Origin: Trypanosoma brucei gambiense DAL972
Taxonomy: Eukaryota > Euglenozoa > Kinetoplastea > Trypanosomatida > Trypanosomatidae
NCBI RefSeq assembly: GCF_000210295.1
Contig: NC_026741.1
Coordinates: forward strand, 992,001 to 1,056,000
Direction of reading: 5' to 3'
DNA length: 64,000 nt
In this document: piece by piece, positions 20,496-31,000 of the stretch
Layout: every line of letters starts with the position of its first letter
Numbering within the stretch: the stretch's first letter is position 1
The notes under the pieces: generated by a model
What the model saw: the letters and a program-made list of their open reading frames with translations, nothing else
What the model was told of the DNA's origin: nothing
The model's database searches: none
Position numbers and translations under genes: made by a program

Positions 20496-21043
20496 AGCAT
20501 TGCACCGTTCACATCACAGCCTGCCATAGCGATTGTTTCTTTTTTTCTCAGGTTATTTGTAAATTGTAGTTACCATTGGAGTAATGCGCCAGATAAGGCG
20601 GTTTATAAATAATGTCGAGCTGCTCAGTGTCATGCGAACACGTACCTCAGCATTACGGAGGAAAATGGTCTAGTGTTGTTACCGTGTTTAAATAATTTCG
20701 GTCATTTAACAATCTGGTTGTTAGCGTATTGTTTCTTAGGTTTTCTCGCTAGCCGTTCGATTCAAACAATATACAACCATTTGTATGCGTGGCCAATCTT
20801 AATTATTCAAAAACATGGGAAAACGGACCGTCTGCCAAATTAATGATGTAATGCCCTTAATTGCTATACATGCGTGTTACATACAACAACAGCGTTCTTT
20901 CAACATGTGTGGTATAGTGCAAACGAAATACAATGCTAAACCCCCACACAGAAGTCCTGTGATGATGTCTTTCTGTTTCTCCACGTAGATGGTGAGCGCC
21001 ATCACGTATTCTGGTGTGACATCAATGCCACTCGCAGCGGTAG
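20496..21043. other. Unique spacer, probable 3' UTR of the FLA3-like gene
   Basis: About 550 bases not repeated in the other units, AT-rich, with no gene-like frame. It replaces the FLA to FLA1BP spacer found at 9881-10554. Confidence 0.6.
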
Positions 21044-22684
21044 TCACTCGAACGCCGGCAACCGTACAAAGGCGAACTTTACGTTGTACGGGCTTACCAC
21101 CATCAGGAAAAGAAGTACGATAGCTACCGCACCAAGAAGTGCGGAGGAAACGATACCACCGAGACACACCCCGTCGCATCTAGATAGACGTGCGTCATCT
21201 CCGCATACGGACTCAGCTAAGGTAATGTGCTGGCAATCATCCACACACTTCACCATGCAGAGCGGCAACAGGTGACTCCACTGCTCTTGCTGCGACAGTT
21301 CTTCAAGGAACATCCGGGTCCACGTCCATGGAGACGAGAACAACCGCTTCTGCGCACGTCCCTTGCTCATCCCGGGGGGGCCCCTGTAGTTGGTAATAAG
21401 GATGGTATTCTCAAGGTTCATCATTGCAGTAAGGTTTGTCCACGTCGAAACATTTGTACCACCAGGCACGTTAATCTCACCGGGTGGAAGGAACACAGCA
21501 TAGAAGTCCTCTGTACGAAAGGCTACCTCCACATCTTTCATAATCCATGAATACAGGGCGTGCATGAGCCGATCATTTCCCATTGGGAACGAGGAAGCGC
21601 GAAAGGCGGCAACAGCTGTGGATCTCGGAGGTGACCCGGGCGTTGGCGTGGGAGTCACCGGCGGTAGTGGTGTTGGTGAATAGCATTTCTCACGGACGGC
21701 GTACACAGCTGTTTCGGTTATGGCATAATATTCACATCCATTCACCTTAACCAGTGAGACAATCGGCCCATGCATCCACTCCATCACCTTCTTAGGGCAC
21801 AACAGACCGGTTTCAGAGGAATTCAATTCAAGGGACATGATATGGCTCTCGCCGTTAGGTTCACCGTAATAATAGAGCTCATTTTCGTCCTCAGTTAACA
21901 TCAAGGCATCGACATAATCGAGACAACTCATATTGGCGATGTCCCAGCTCTTCTTGTTACCATCCGAATCGCTGAGGCTATTCAGGTCCACCGCTGCAAT
22001 CCACGAGGTCTCCTTCACGACATACATGAAATTCCGCTTCTTGCTTATTTGCATCACACCAGGTTGAAAACCTCCAACAAGCTTCGCCGTTACATTGTTG
22101 GACACACTTATCTGCGAGTACATAATCCTTGAATTTCCAGTATCCGAAATAAATAAAACCGGTGCCCCGTCTTGTTCATGATAAATAATACTACTCGGTT
22201 TATCAACTTCATTGGCCGCAAACTTCGTCACCATTCCATCAGCATCTATCCGTTTCATGCAGTCATTATCCCTGTCCGCAACGTATATATCATTGTTTAC
22301 ACCAACAACAGAGGTGGGATGATTAAAACGAGCAACCTCTAAAGAACCAACTTCGTCACCACGCTTTGCAAGATTTCCCGCAACGGTGTATATGCCAGTT
22401 TTGTTTACGAGTCGCACGGTGGACCCACCACCTCCAACATCACATAAAAGTAAAGGAAAGCTTTTGTCCTTAAAGAACCCACCCATCGCCTTGAATAAGC
22501 GACCAGTACCGTTTATGCCATCCGCCTGCCCACTACTACAGTTGATACAACTGTTGAAGAGGTTCACAATCACCTTGGTGCCCACGGTTTGGTCTCCTAT
22601 AACGGGGCTCACAAAACCCAGCAGCAGCAACAACGCTGCCACGAGTGCGGCCAATGCTTCCCGTGATTCAGTCCTGCCACCCAT
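21044..22684 (-). CDS. FLA3: Flagellum attachment glycoprotein, FLA3-like, short proline linker
   Basis: 546 residues from an ATG. Signal peptide and first 46 residues equal those of the FLA at 10555. The NHL-type propeller (about 95-330) is then clearly diverged but keeps IYVADRDND and LFISDTGNS. The proline linker is only about 25 residues (PTPLPPVTPTPTPG). A C-terminal ectodomain with NVSTWTNLT, a membrane segment near 510-530 and the tail FVRLPAFE follow. T. brucei has a stage-regulated third member, FLA3; the most upstream position in the array and the divergence fit that locus, but the FLA3 name is an inference. The 3' flank is unique, so expression signals may differ from the other FLA gene. 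Confidence 0.85.
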   Translation of the reverse strand: MGGRTESREALAALVAALLLLLGFVSPVIGDQTVGTKVIVNLFNSCINCSSGQADGINGTGRLFKAMGGFFKDKSFPLLLCDVGGGGSTVRLVNKTGIYTVAGNLAKRGDEVGSLEVARFNHPTSVVGVNNDIYVADRDNDCMKRIDADGMVTKFAANEVDKPSSIIYHEQDGAPVLFISDTGNSRIMYSQISVSNNVTAKLVGGFQPGVMQISKKRNFMYVVKETSWIAAVDLNSLSDSDGNKKSWDIANMSCLDYVDALMLTEDENELYYYGEPNGESHIMSLELNSSETGLLCPKKVMEWMHGPIVSLVKVNGCEYYAITETAVYAVREKCYSPTPLPPVTPTPTPGSPPRSTAVAAFRASSFPMGNDRLMHALYSWIMKDVEVAFRTEDFYAVFLPPGEINVPGGTNVSTWTNLTAMMNLENTILITNYRGPPGMSKGRAQKRLFSSPWTWTRMFLEELSQQEQWSHLLPLCMVKCVDDCQHITLAESVCGDDARLSRCDGVCLGGIVSSALLGAVAIVLLFLMVVSPYNVKFAFVRLPAFE

Positions 22685-23026
22685 TCCTGTTGCTCCACAC
22701 TGTGATTCTATCAGTCAGTCGCTATATGTATATACCCTACGGATCGACCGTTGGGAAACAAACCTCAACCACAAAAGCGACCTATTAGCTCTGCTCAGTG
22801 AGCTCACAACTCCCTTTAGTTGTCTTGTGATGATATTATTATTCACACATCAGAACAAAGAATACAAAGGAAGCCAAAAGAGGAGAAAGGAATCCGACAC
22901 GTGAGAGAGAACAACAGTGGATGCAGACAGACGAAAGAAAAACACAAATGCATTGAAGCCACGCATATAGGGTTGGGGAAACATATTCAGAGTTTGAAAG
23001 CCACGCTTCACTCCTTCGTATTTTGA

Positions 23027-23755
23027 CTAAGGCAACGCAGACCCGCCACCCGCCGGTCCCTTACCAATGTGGAGGAAATTGCAGTACTTCCCACGCCTGC
23101 AGCCCTCCCGAGTGAGGAAGAAAGTACATACCCTGCCATATGTTGCATTTCCCACGTGGCGCTCATTTCGACGGATCTGTGAGAGGCGGTAATCCTCAGA
23201 AGAGGATGCTGCACTGGTTGGGAGCAGTGGGGAACCTGCAGGGGATGGCAGTGGTGTAGCCATGTTCTGTTGATGAGCAGAGTTTCGACCACCCGCCACA
23301 ACCCCTATTCCCTGTGACGGAGGGGCATGTGGTAGTGATGAGGATGCGGTACCCCCCGCACATCCGTAAGGCGGTGTGGTGCCAGTAGCGCTGTTGTGTG
23401 GTAGGGGGCACTCCCTCATACGTCCTTCGGCATTAGCGTCCCGCGGACGACCTGAGGCTACTTGGAGTTCTATAGAGAAGGGGTCGGGGCAGTTAACGCC
23501 ACAGTGTCCGTTTATGGCTGAATAGAATTCCATAAGTGCCTGATGCGCTACGTGTGTCGGTGGCCGCAGCGAGAGGACGTTAGGTGTAGCAACGGACAAC
23601 ACTTTCTCCGATGATAGCGGTTGGTACGGCGAGTTCTGAATTTTGCGCACGAGGCACACTGCCGATGGAGCTGCATGCTCCACAATGTAGTTCACCATCG
23701 CTCTAGTTGTGAGTTGCTGGGTAGTTGACGTTGCTTCCGCAGACGAGATAGCCAT
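23027..23755 (-). CDS. CCCH zinc-finger protein, copy 2
   Basis: 242 residues, the same protein as that at 12664-13392, with the single C-x8-C-x5-C-x3-H finger near the C-terminus. Flanks on both sides are also identical, so both copies probably share trans-splicing and polyadenylation signals. Confidence 0.88.
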   Translation of the reverse strand: MAISSAEATSTTQQLTTRAMVNYIVEHAAPSAVCLVRKIQNSPYQPLSSEKVLSVATPNVLSLRPPTHVAHQALMEFYSAINGHCGVNCPDPFSIELQVASGRPRDANAEGRMRECPLPHNSATGTTPPYGCAGGTASSSLPHAPPSQGIGVVAGGRNSAHQQNMATPLPSPAGSPLLPTSAASSSEDYRLSQIRRNERHVGNATYGRVCTFFLTREGCRRGKYCNFLHIGKGPAGGGSALP

Positions 23756-23989
23756 TCAACTACACGCGTATATACCCCCCACCCGTGCGGTTTTACAATG
23801 TTTCCGGGAGAAGAAATGAGGCTACCTTACCTTGGGATATTCACCCACACAAACGGAAATTATCAACGATCCTACCTGCTTCGGTGTGGTTCTTCACATG
23901 CATCTGAACAAACCAACAATCAGTAGCAGCACAGCAACAATGTACAACAAGTATACAATCACACCATTTCACTTACATAGATTCTCCTT

Positions 23990-24685
23990 TTAGTCTTCCT
24001 CATCCTCTTTCCCTTCGTAACATACCTCACTTTCCTCCACTTCCTCATCGCTACTTTCCAATTCAACACCCTTTATGCAGTGCCTCATCATTGCTGCAGT
24101 TGCTTTTCCTTTGTAAATTTCGACTTCCTCTGGTTTTAGCATAAGGAAATCTCGAGCATACGATATTTTGTTGCTTTGTAGGAATACCATTAAGGAACCT
24201 AAAGTACTCTCGGCTAGTTTTTTGCTTTGAAAGACACGTTTCTTGTGCAGTTTGTTACCCTCAGCAGCAAATGTTATGGCGTCTATCTCATGGTCGTTAG
24301 CAGGGAAAAAATCTCCGGCAGGGCACAGGTGTTCACCAACGAACTTCACTAGCCTATAGTTATGATTGGGATGCACCGTAACGTTTCCAGTGTTGGGACA
24401 TGGTAGCAATAGGATAGGGGTCTCCTCATCCGTTATGTCCTGCAGCAACACACCCGCTTGTCCAAGTAGTTGCCGAAGGTTCAGGGACGGTGCGGCAGAG
24501 GACACCTGAGTTACCCTCCCATTAATGCGGATAACAAAGTGCGCCTCCTCATCGGTTCCACACTCCTTAGATCGGCCGCGCTTGCGAGTTCCCTTAACCA
24601 CTTCTTGACCCGCCAATCGTGTCATGACCTCTACCAATACCTTTAGTGATTGATCAACGGGGGAGAAAATCTTAGATAAGCACAT
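23990..24685 (-). CDS. Kinetoplastid hypothetical protein with acidic tail, diverged copy 2
   Basis: 231 residues from the ATG at 24685; upstream frame codons start at TTG. The N-terminal 119 or so residues and acidic tail equal copy 1 (13627). The middle (about 120-206) differs at most positions, here lysine rich, with DFLMLKPEEVEIY against DFLSLPVERMATYY in copy 1. The conserved ends around a diverged core suggest homogenisation of the ends by gene conversion. Function unknown. Confidence 0.75.
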   Translation of the reverse strand: MCLSKIFSPVDQSLKVLVEVMTRLAGQEVVKGTRKRGRSKECGTDEEAHFVIRINGRVTQVSSAAPSLNLRQLLGQAGVLLQDITDEETPILLLPCPNTGNVTVHPNHNYRLVKFVGEHLCPAGDFFPANDHEIDAITFAAEGNKLHKKRVFQSKKLAESTLGSLMVFLQSNKISYARDFLMLKPEEVEIYKGKATAAMMRHCIKGVELESSDEEVEESEVCYEGKEDEED

Positions 24686-24877
24686 ATGGATGGCGCGGAG
24701 ACGGTGCAGCAAGAGCTAAGCCATTGATAGGGATACACTTTCCCATCTTTATTGGGTTGACAAGACTCGATGCGGGTGATTTGCTTTGTTTGCTAGTATC
24801 TTACGCTAACATGCTGTAGATTGGCCTGCTAGCAGGCACAGAATGTGAGTCTTCCCTTTTGCATTTAAGCTACTGCG

Positions 24878-26125
24878 CTAAACGTGCCGGTCGTCTAAAA
24901 GCGTCGACCGTCGTGTTGAATGTGTTGCCAAAAATATTTCTCCACCGTCGGATGCCCTCCAAGCGTAAGTTCGGCGTGATGCCTCTTCGTAATTGCTGTC
25001 TAGTTCCACAGTTTGCCGGTGGCTATGTACATGCCAATGTGCTGACTGTTCAAGTGCTCCGCTTGTCCTCGAAAAGTCCTCCGTCTCTGTCCTGTGCGGG
25101 TGGTGTGAATTGCGCGCGTTTGTTGAATGCCGATATCTCTGCGAGGAACGGAACCCATCTGTTGCGTCCCTCGCGTCTAGCCACACTGTACTTCTTCCCT
25201 CTGGCTCCTCGACATCTTTCTGACCGTAATCTAAGGGATTGAATTGGCCCTCGTTGTTGCTGTTATCATATTCCTCATCATGTTCGTCTGCAAAACCACC
25301 ATAGTTCAATACTTCCATTGACATGCCTGAGCTTATTCGTTGGTGGGCGTTGTTACTGCTTGTGCTTGAGGTTGGTGGTCTGTACCTCACTTGCTGAGGC
25401 GACCAAGATGGCCGTATTCCCTCTTCCGCGACAACTGTGGGCTTCTCGAGCATGTAATCCTCCACTCCCTCGTGTGGCCAGCTAGTGCTTGCTCTACTCA
25501 GCATAACAGGCGTGATACGCAAGTCCGTGTATCCACTTGTACGGGGTAGTGTGTCGGACGCCGTTGCTGGGAGCAGCATTGAGGCAGAAGAAAGAGAGGC
25601 TTCAGCGTCACGGTGTGCGTGAGTGTGCGGTGATGGGCGGGGGCGGGCACTCGTTGCCTCATGTGGATGTCTTGGTATTGCTCGGTGCTGGCGCTGCGCA
25701 TGCCTCGGGTGATAATATTGTGAGTGCTGATGTTGTGATTGTGTGGGACGGCTACTGTGTGCATGCTCCAGTGAGGCGGGTGTTGGTCTCTTCGGATGCG
25801 AGTATATCATGCGTGGTTGCAATATGGGAGCATCATAATGGTAACGCAGTAGGGCGTTTTTGCTAGCCCTGTGGTACGCCATAAGTAAATTCGGGTAATC
25901 CAGCGGTGAGCAGGCGCGTGCTGTGAAGGGAGTGGTGATGAGGTGAGAAACTGCGGAAGTGGGGACAGAACCGTGGCTTGGATGTTGCTGTTGGGTATGT
26001 TGTGGCCCCGCTTCGTTGTTTTCAGTGCGGACACCTGTCGCCCCACCCCATGCCTGCTCTACGAAGGATCGAAAGAGTTCTTCTGTAATCATTACTACAT
26101 TTGGTACCATACGCACGGGGCACAT
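24878..26125 (-). CDS. Kinetoplastid hypothetical protein, histidine-rich and disordered
   Basis: 415 residues from the ATG at 26125; further ATGs at codons 6 and 12 are possible starts. The middle third is rich in His, Gln, Pro, Arg and Ser (for example SQHQHSQYYHPRHAQRQHR). The rest is mostly low complexity with an acidic patch (DEHDEEYDNSNNE). No domain, signal or membrane segment is recognised. It is the first unique gene upstream of the FLA array. Confidence 0.75.
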   Translation of the reverse strand: MCPVRMVPNVVMITEELFRSFVEQAWGGATGVRTENNEAGPQHTQQQHPSHGSVPTSAVSHLITTPFTARACSPLDYPNLLMAYHRASKNALLRYHYDAPILQPRMIYSHPKRPTPASLEHAHSSRPTQSQHQHSQYYHPRHAQRQHRAIPRHPHEATSARPRPSPHTHAHRDAEASLSSASMLLPATASDTLPRTSGYTDLRITPVMLSRASTSWPHEGVEDYMLEKPTVVAEEGIRPSWSPQQVRYRPPTSSTSSNNAHQRISSGMSMEVLNYGGFADEHDEEYDNSNNEGQFNPLDYGQKDVEEPEGRSTVWLDARDATDGFRSSQRYRHSTNARNSHHPHRTETEDFSRTSGALEQSAHWHVHSHRQTVELDSNYEEASRRTYAWRASDGGEIFLATHSTRRSTLLDDRHV

Positions 26126-26649
26126 TCATATTTCATTATTGTTTTTTTGTTTTTCAACGCATTTGAAGATAAAGGAAGTGAAGCGCAAAATTAAGAGGAT
26201 ACTAGCACCGAGCAAACCCCTATCCATCTACCCTTCCAGTGAGGTGGGATGGTAAGCACCAACTCAACTAACGTAGAACTATTTAAAGTGACTGGGTGTT
26301 TCGGTAGCAATCCCCCCTCGGCACGAACACCGTTACTTCCTCTCGCCAGTCAACCTCCTTGTATACCACACCTTCATTACTTTTGGGTTATTCAACTTAT
26401 TATATTAGTACGTTTTCTCTAACAACCCTCTCCTACGGTCCACAGGAGTGCACCAACATGAGTCATCCACATTTCCACGCAATCACAAAGGACTTTTCCT
26501 CACCGCAAACTGCACAAACAAATTCGGTGTGAAGTTTTTTTTTTGAGTGAAATGATAAAATGAGACAAAATCTTCAAAATAAGAGACGGTGAGGGAGGGA
26601 AACGAAACAATCGCATCATTTGTTTGTTGTTGTTGTTTTTTGCACTCCG
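26126..26649. other. Spacer between TimRhom II-like and His-rich genes
   Basis: AT-rich, with a T run near 26536-26544. No gene-like frame on either strand and no RNA gene recognised. Confidence 0.55.
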
Positions 26650-27552
26650 CTACACGGCACCTGTGGTCACCCGGAACCGCGGGTGACCCTTACACAAAGC
26701 CAACCCCATCAATGTCCCAACTGCTGTTGGTTGCCAGTCATAATAGGCAATACATACCGCACCTACCCAACATGCGTAGCGCAACCAACCGGTGAAACTG
26801 TTCAGTATTTGAACAGGTGTAAATCCTTGGTGAAGGTACTGCATCACAAACAGGGCAGCAACAATATCCCATGGCCCAAACTGCTTCTCCGACGTGTTGT
26901 TCGCCAACTTGTTTCCCACCCACATAATAAATCCAGAGGTAACAGCGGTAATCACACAATAAATTACGAGGCCGCGGGAACCAATTGTGGGGAGCACACT
27001 ATGGCACATTGTATGAAGGAGGAGCATCGAAAATGCCGCAGAGAGAAAATTGTTCATCATAAACGAGTGCAGTAACCACGCCCAAGGTGCGAACGTGGCA
27101 TCGATACCCCAGTTATCCATCCACCACTTCTCTTCCACATTACTTCCTGTGCTGCATAGGCAGAAAGCTGTGAAGAGAATGAAGTTAAATGCGTTGGCAC
27201 TATTGTAAATATCCGGGAATTTCCTGATGTCTTCCTTCAAACCCTGTATATGAGAGTGTATGCCGCTAGTCGTATTGGCCCGATCCCCCCGAGGGGCTCC
27301 GTCCTCTCCTTCTGCTCCTCCCTGTGACGTCTCGTCAGCAGACCCCGCTGCCCTTTTGTGGGCCCCAACGCGCATCCATCGATGCTGTTCACTGAGCGCA
27401 GCGCCAAAAGAACAACCGCGGCCAAGAAAACGCGCGTGAACACGTGATGAAGAACCGACGTATCGCACCGACACCCAACTTTGTGATCTCATGATAACAC
27501 TTCGTTGGCCCGCAACTGCCGGAACGCACAAGAGACACCGCAACCGCAGCAT
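26650..27552 (-). CDS. TimRhom II: Rhomboid-like inner-membrane protein, TimRhom II candidate
   Basis: 300 residues from the ATG at 27552; the longer frame starts at GTG. The first 45 residues are Arg/Ser rich and lack acids, a mitochondrial presequence. After a hydrophilic linker come five or six membrane segments (about 118-290) with Derlin/rhomboid character: WLLHSFMMNNFLSAAFSMLLLHTM resembles the conserved His/Asn helix. Where active rhomboids have GxSG there is FGPWDIVAA, with no serine, so it should be proteolytically dead. T. brucei has two such rhomboid-like subunits in its single TIM translocase, TimRhom I and II. I recall TimRhom II lying just beside the FLA locus, which fits. Otherwise it is a generic rhomboid-like pseudoprotease. 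Confidence 0.82.
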   Translation of the reverse strand: MLRLRCLLCVPAVAGQRSVIMRSQSWVSVRYVGSSSRVHARFLGRGCSFGAALSEQHRWMRVGAHKRAAGSADETSQGGAEGEDGAPRGDRANTTSGIHSHIQGLKEDIRKFPDIYNSANAFNFILFTAFCLCSTGSNVEEKWWMDNWGIDATFAPWAWLLHSFMMNNFLSAAFSMLLLHTMCHSVLPTIGSRGLVIYCVITAVTSGFIMWVGNKLANNTSEKQFGPWDIVAALFVMQYLHQGFTPVQILNSFTGWLRYACWVGAVCIAYYDWQPTAVGTLMGLALCKGHPRFRVTTGAV

Positions 27553-28058
27553 TGCTTTACAGTTCGTGTACACAGGAAGAACCGCAAATTAGCTGACTGA
27601 GAGGGTTCGATTGCGTTACCTTTTCCCCTCTTTGTGTTCCACCGCGAGAGCCTTTTCACTGAGTATCCGTATGCCTAACGGTGCAGAGGGGGAAAAATGT
27701 TGTAGATTCTTCGTTGTGTGAAAGGAGAAACTTTCTTGCCTTCCTCACACCAGCTTTCTTTTTTCTTTTTGTGCGGCGCCCTTAGCCGTTTAACGTGTGT
27801 TCACAGGTACTTATCAACAGTAATGGACTTAAAGGAATAAACACGGGAAACGTTTCACCGCTCCTGAAGGAAAGAGACCGCCCCCCCAAAAAAAAGGAAG
27901 AAATACTGCCACCGGCAAAAAGATGAGTGCAAATCTTGTAAAGATACATGATTAGATTGGAAACATGGAAGCACAAAGTGTTTAATAAAATCAGCGCGGA
28001 CCCTTTGGTTCCCCAGGAACACTATTTCGCATAGGAGTGTCAATAATTATTTTGATAT
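27553..28058. other. Spacer between HEAT-repeat and TimRhom genes
   Basis: Contains a short C run followed by A (27880-27896). Minus-strand frames begin at TTG. No RNA gene is seen. Confidence 0.55.
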
Positions 28059-31000
28059 TTAAAAACAAAGCTTCAGTGCTTTCGCCGCTTCGTCTCGTAC
28101 ATCTGCTGATTTGTCTTCCACCAACAATCTCAATAAATCCAACACAACGCCATTCTTTTCTTTTTCAGTGAAGAAAGTCTTTGGCAATGCATTAGACCCA
28201 GTGCTTCCACCACTCGCGGCGACGCCAGGAGAAATTTCGAGTATACCGTACAACTCCTTCGCCACGACCAACCGCACATTTAGCACAGGGTCGTGACCAA
28301 GTTGATCAAACAGCGGAAGCAGAATGGATCTCTTATCGACTCCAATGCGTACAGCAATGCGCAGGAGGGAGCTCCTGCTGAGGTACGTGGCCATAGCTTT
28401 CGGAGAGTTCACAATAAGGGGCCACAAGGTGTCGCTGATAAAAACATCATCTTCGTTGTCGTAACAAAAGCGACTGCAAAGTGACTGCTTCTTCCGCAAT
28501 AGACCTCCGGTGCCGCTGCCGTGGAGCGGACCACCTCTTCCCACTTCCCGCATCGCACCTGTCAGAATATCTCTGCCCCTGCTACACCTTAACTCATCAC
28601 TTGATGGAGACAGTTCTTGTTTTAGTAGGCGGCGCGCAGCTGATAGTCGTTCACACATATGAACCAACGATTCCAGAGCACTGTCCCGTACAGCCTTCAC
28701 CTTGTCAAAGAGTACATCAACAAGCAGCGGAAGCAACTCCTCTTTCGCAAAACAGTGTAAAGGGTCTACCCCATCCTCGGCGAAAACTGCTCCACAGGGC
28801 TTTCTTGCACTTTCGACGTTGCGACTTTCGCGCAAACCAATCTCTAGCAGGTGTACGCTCCGTGGCGTGCGACTGACATCAAGTTCAGCAGCTGCTAGTG
28901 AGTTGGGTGCAAGGAACCTTAAGCACATCTCTGCCAAAAGTGTTGCATACTCTGCTCGATACCGCCATATTTCGTGCTTAGAAAGTCTGTTTAAGCAGGC
29001 AGTCAGTGCACCCTCGCGGAGTTCCAGTGCCTTGCCATTTCCATAACTGCCCATAATGGCCGCCAGTTTCCCAGCACCAGCGGTCCTCGTGGAGAGCAGT
29101 GCTACCAGCTCCGATACAAGTGACAACTGCACTATTGGACTACAGTCCCCAAGCAACTCCATGAGTAGGCTAGTGGTCCTATTAAGGCAGTCTAACCAAT
29201 CGGCTTTGGGAACACCACGTGGATTAAACTCACAAACGGTCACCATGGTGCTGAGCGTCCGCGACAGAACAGATAAAGCAGCAGCGGCCCCTGACCGCAC
29301 ACGTTCCTCCTTGTCCTGCAAAAGGCCAGCACAACACGCAAACACCACGTCAAACAGTTGCGGGAGATTCTTTGTTACCGTACTTGTAGCAAGTAGTACT
29401 TCGTTTGGGCCAGTGTTACAACTCGAAATACTTTCTTTGGCGCTGCTGCTTTTGTAGTGAACTCCAGGGCGGATGGGATCGTTGTAATAATTACCTGCCG
29501 CTGTCCCCATATCAGGACGGTTTTTATCCGCATTTTTCACACGTAGATCCTTCACCAAACCACCGGGGAACGTAAGCCGGACCATACCTTGTCCAATTGC
29601 CGTGAAAACACGTGCCGCGCATACGCCAATGACACAACGTACTTCCTCTTCCTCATCCTGAGCCATTTCTTGCAGTTCACCGTCTCCCTCCTTCGGGCCT
29701 GCCCACAGCTCCGTGTGCAAACGGCAGAGATACACCACGCATTCCTCCACCAGTGAGGGGCCATCAATAGGATGGTGACAGCCAATGCGACAAAGCAACA
29801 TGATGATGGAGCCCGTCAACTCAGGAAGTCGCTGCGTTACCAGCCAACGTGTTTTCCAGGAAGGCGCTGAGGCCAAGTGCACGACGCAGTCACGGTAGAG
29901 GGAGCAGAGCTGCCGCAATAGCGATATCTTTTCCCTCAGCGTGAGTCGTGCGCTAGATGTCCCGTCACGCAAGAAGTCTTCTATAGCGTGCGGTCGTTGC
30001 AGCTCATCCAGCAGTTGTTGCAAGCCATCAAGGACCGCCTCAGAAACAGTGAAGTCGCGGCAAGCGGCACTCTCAAGCATCAGCGCCGCATTGCCAATGA
30101 ATGGTTGGGGCGCACTGACCTCCTTCTTTACCGATCTGCTAAAATTCCCCCTACTCTTGTTGCCACCACGGATTCCACCTTCTGGGGAGACGCCGTCATA
30201 ATTACCTCCATCCTGGTGCGGAACGAGGGGAGTGATCGCATGTCTAAAGATATTACACACGGTAAGGAAGCATAAACCAGCTTCATATGCAGTTGCCATT
30301 TTGGGATTCGATGCGTTGGACCAGTCAAGAAGCAGGGGAAGAGAGCGAAGGATACTCACAAACAGCACGTTCGGCATTCTCTTAGCGTCCGCGGCAGTCA
30401 AACACGCATCCCAAACGTCTCGCTGAGAGGCGGTGCATCCCGCAAGACCGAGTTGGATGGTGTGGCGCCCACTGCCATCGTCCACCACGGCATTTGCTGC
30501 CTTGCCAGACTTTGTATCTCCGGAGTCGCTAACATTCTTCGCACTCTCCACTTTCGCTATTGGCGAACCACCACCCCCCGACACAAAAACTTGCGCTTCA
30601 ACCAAAAGTTGCATTAGCTCTTTGCAGGGTTCCTGTGTGCAACTGAGAATAGACCGCCCCACATGCGTCCTTGTCGCGACAAAGGTAAACTCCACCAGCT
30701 CCTCTACAGAATTCATCAGGGTAGATGTGGAAACACCTCTGTTGTTTTCGTCTACGCGCATTGCCCATGTGATAGACGCGAACACATTGCTTACGCACTG
30801 CACTGCGGCGGCCACAGCCGCAACGTAACGCGACCGCAGCATTGTTTCCATAAGTCCAAGAAACATTGTCCATCGGTGATGAAACGCATCACAACGCTCA
30901 CGGTTTCCCGAGTAATTAGAAGGGTCGAGGGCGGAGCTACGGGCTATCAAACTTGCTGTAACACCAGGCTCTTCAGCTCGCTCTGATGCATATTTGCAAA

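Larger units (their letters stand above)
22548..24697. repeat. Array block B, copy 2
   Basis: Second copy of the block at 12185-14337. It covers the FLA 5' end, the spacer 22685-23026, the zinc-finger gene and most of the acidic-tail gene. Right of 24697 the sequence becomes unique, marking the upstream edge of the array. Confidence 0.85.

Noticed and set aside
27600..27615. GGTTCGATTG resembling a tRNA B box
   Set aside because: Only a partial match, with no A box or cloverleaf in the flanks.
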